From positions 124,001-188,000 of the forward strand of contig JFHF01000008.1 in assembly GCA_000648925.1 (NCBI GenBank): a stretch of DNA of 64,000 nucleotides, in the 5' to 3' direction. This DNA is from Caballeronia jiangsuensis (GTDB lineage: Bacteria; Pseudomonadota; Gammaproteobacteria; Burkholderiales; Burkholderiaceae). The position numbers and the translations under genes are program-made. Positions 62,596-64,000 of this stretch are shown here, one piece after another. A model generated the notes under the pieces. The model saw only the letters and a program-made list of their open reading frames with translations, was not told the DNA's origin and did no database searches. Positions within the stretch are counted from its first letter, which is position 1, and every line of letters begins with the position of its first letter.

Positions 62596-64000
62596 ATGGC
62601 CACCGTCGCGCTCGATCCCGACATCGCCACGCTGGAGAGCGCGCTCGCGTCTCCGCGCTGGACTTTCGCGCGCCGTCTCGCGGCGCGCGAAGCGAAGGCG
62701 TGCATCTTCACGCTGGATCGCGGCGGCCATGTGCTCGAAGGCGCCGCGCATATCGCCGATGCCACGCTCGATGCGTTCTTCGCGCAGTGTCCGTCCGAGC
62801 GCCTCGCCGCGCTCGCGGAAGCGGCGACGGCGACATCGGATGGACGCTGCGTGATGCTGTCGCTGCAAGGCGCGGCCGCATCGGTGGCGCAGGCGTTCGC
62901 GCTGCGCGTCGATGCGCACGGGCGGCGTGTCTTTCTCGTCGCGTTGCGTCCGCCTTCATCCGACGATCCGACGCCCGCGCCGTGGATCGCACTGCTCGGC
63001 GCGACGCTCGACGTCCTGCTGCACAGCGCCTTCGATCTCGCCGCTTACGACACGCTCGTCGAGGAACAGCGCGCGATCATCGATCATATCGGCGATGGTC
63101 TGATGGTCTTCGGGCGAGGCCAGGTGCTGAGGCACGTCAATTCGGTCGCGGGGCGCATCCTCGGCATCGATCCGAAGACGAGCATCGGCAAGACGCTCAA
63201 CGAGGTGATCGACTTCGAGCCGATCGTCGGACCGATTTATCGCACGGGCGTGGGCTATGTCGATCGCGAGCTGATCATCGATTCGCCGGCGCGGCATCTG
63301 CATCTGCTGGACACCGCCATTCCGATCAAGAACCGTTGCGGCGAAGTGGTGTCGGTCGTCAACACGTTTCGCGAGATGCGGCGCGTGCGCAAGATGGCCG
63401 GGCGCTACGCGGGCAATCACGCGCGCTTCACGTTCGGCAGCGTGATCGGATCGAGCGCGGGTCTGAAGCGCGCCGTCGATGCCGCGAAGAAGGCGGCGCG
63501 CGGCGCATCGAACGTGTTGCTGTCGGGCGAGAGCGGCGTCGGCAAGGAAGTCTTCGCGCAGGCGATCCACAATGCGAGCGCGCGCGCCGCGCAGCCGTTC
63601 ATCGCGATCAACTGCGCGGCGTTACCCCATGCGCTGATCGAAAGCGAGTTGTTCGGCCATGCGCCCGGCAGCTTCACCGGCGCGGCGCGCGATGGCCGTC
63701 CCGGCAAGTTCGAATCCGCCGATGGCGGCACGGTGTTTCTCGACGAGATATCGGAGCTGCCCATCGACGTGCAGGCGAAGCTGCTGCGCGTGCTGCAGGA
63801 GCGCGAAGTCACGCGCATCGGCGATACGCGCGGCATTCCCGTCGATGTGCGCATCATCTGCGCGAGCAATCGCGATCTCGCGTCGATGGTGCTCGCGAAG
63901 ACCTTCCGCGAAGACCTGTACTACCGCTGCAACGTGATCGAGATCACGATCCCGCCGCTTCGCGAGCGTCGCGAGGATATCCGCGCGATGGCGGCATTTT
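62596..64000 (+). CDS. sigma-54-dependent activator with PAS-type domain (truncated at window edge)
   Basis: The first 468 residues are present; the C-terminal helix-turn-helix lies beyond the window. The N-terminal part (about 1-150) is unlike other families I know. A PAS-like domain follows (about 150-260, [27 protein letters not shown] segment), then the AAA+ domain with Walker A GESGVGKE (about 310-317), the sigma-54 contact loop GSFTGA (about 358-363; usual form GAFTGA) and Walker B GGTVFLDE (about 378-385). The ATG at 62596 has GGGAG just upstream. It very likely activates the promoter at 58083-58098 in response to the pathway substrate. Confidence 0.92.
   Translation, partial: MATVALDPDIATLESALASPRWTFARRLAAREAKACIFTLDRGGHVLEGAAHIADATLDAFFAQCPSERLAALAEAATATSDGRCVMLSLQGAAASVAQAFALRVDAHGRRVFLVALRPPSSDDPTPAPWIALLGATLDVLLHSAFDLAAYDTLVEEQRAIIDHIGDGLMVFGRGQVLRHVNSVAGRILGIDPKTSIGKTLNEVIDFEPIVGPIYRTGVGYVDRELIIDSPARHLHLLDTAIPIKNRCGEVVSVVNTFREMRRVRKMAGRYAGNHARFTFGSVIGSSAGLKRAVDAAKKAARGASNVLLSGESGVGKEVFAQAIHNASARAAQPFIAINCAALPHALIESELFGHAPGSFTGAARDGRPGKFESADGGTVFLDEISELPIDVQAKLLRVLQEREVTRIGDTRGIPVDVRIICASNRDLASMVLAKTFREDLYYRCNVIEITIPPLRERREDIRAMAAF

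Noticed and set aside
1..64000. CRISPR arrays, tRNA/rRNA genes, prophage or insertion sequences
   Set aside because: None recognised while reading: no regularly spaced repeats, no transposase or integrase genes, and no tRNA-like CCA-ended folds were noticed. A tRNA and IS search would settle this.

Overview
This 64 kb window is GC-rich chromosomal or megaplasmid DNA, almost certainly from a plant- or soil-associated member of the Burkholderiaceae (Paraburkholderia/Caballeronia type). The evidence is the codon usage, a textbook acdR-acdS pair (ACC deaminase), the density of catabolic operons, PpnP, and the style of the exopolysaccharide genes. I recognised no tRNA, rRNA, CRISPR array or complete transposon.

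Layout. (1) About 0-26.3 kb is a Wzx/Wzy-type surface polysaccharide locus. It holds two tiny membrane proteins, a GINT1-type beta-propeller protein, four glycosyltransferases, a glutamine-dependent amidotransferase of the asparagine synthetase family, a WecA/MraY-type initiating transferase (opposite strand), a Wzc tyrosine kinase, UDP-HexNAc dehydrogenase and 4-epimerase (TviB/TviC type), an EpsG-like polymerase, a deacetylase, an OafA-SGNH acyltransferase, a MurJ-like flippase, a hexapeptide acyltransferase and two closely related beta-helix (pectate-lyase-like) exported proteins. Together these predict a polymer that contains HexNAcA, possibly amidated and O-acylated. The two long intergenic stretches here are AT-rich. 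(2) 26.3-30.2 kb has a secreted SGNH hydrolase and a class A penicillin-binding protein. (3) 30.5-34.7 kb is a PuuB-like amine oxidase, a cupin and an amino-acid permease, facing a regulator that joins MerR, XRE and cupin domains. (4) 34.8-38.8 kb has acdR/acdS, an AbiE-type IV toxin-antitoxin pair and ppnP. (5) 38.9-42.6 kb has an MFS transporter, a class II aldolase and a Crp/Fnr regulator. A 562 bp palindromic repeat follows.

(6) 43.2-58 kb is a large catabolic locus around one LysR regulator. Leftward it has a Rieske oxygenase followed by a complete polyamine/opine-type ABC transporter. Rightward it has a flavin monooxygenase, a Rid-family protein, a DUF1028 protein, an M20 deacylase and an NCS1 permease, then an epoxide hydrolase and a zinc alcohol dehydrogenase. 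Two related 26 bp LysR-type boxes, one on each side of the regulator gene, suggest it controls both arms. (7) 58.1-64 kb is a tightly coupled operon: FlK-like thioesterase, PaaK-like acyl-CoA ligase, enoyl-CoA hydratase, HAD hydrolase and Liv-type binding protein. It is preceded by a near-consensus sigma-54 promoter and followed by a sigma-54 activator that runs off the window edge.

The most promising leads for undescribed biology are the LysR-governed Rieske/flavin/Rid/DUF1028 pathway, the sigma-54-controlled CoA-ligase operon, the MerR-XRE-cupin regulator, and the predicted amidated-uronate polysaccharide with its twin beta-helix proteins. Substrates are inferred, not shown.
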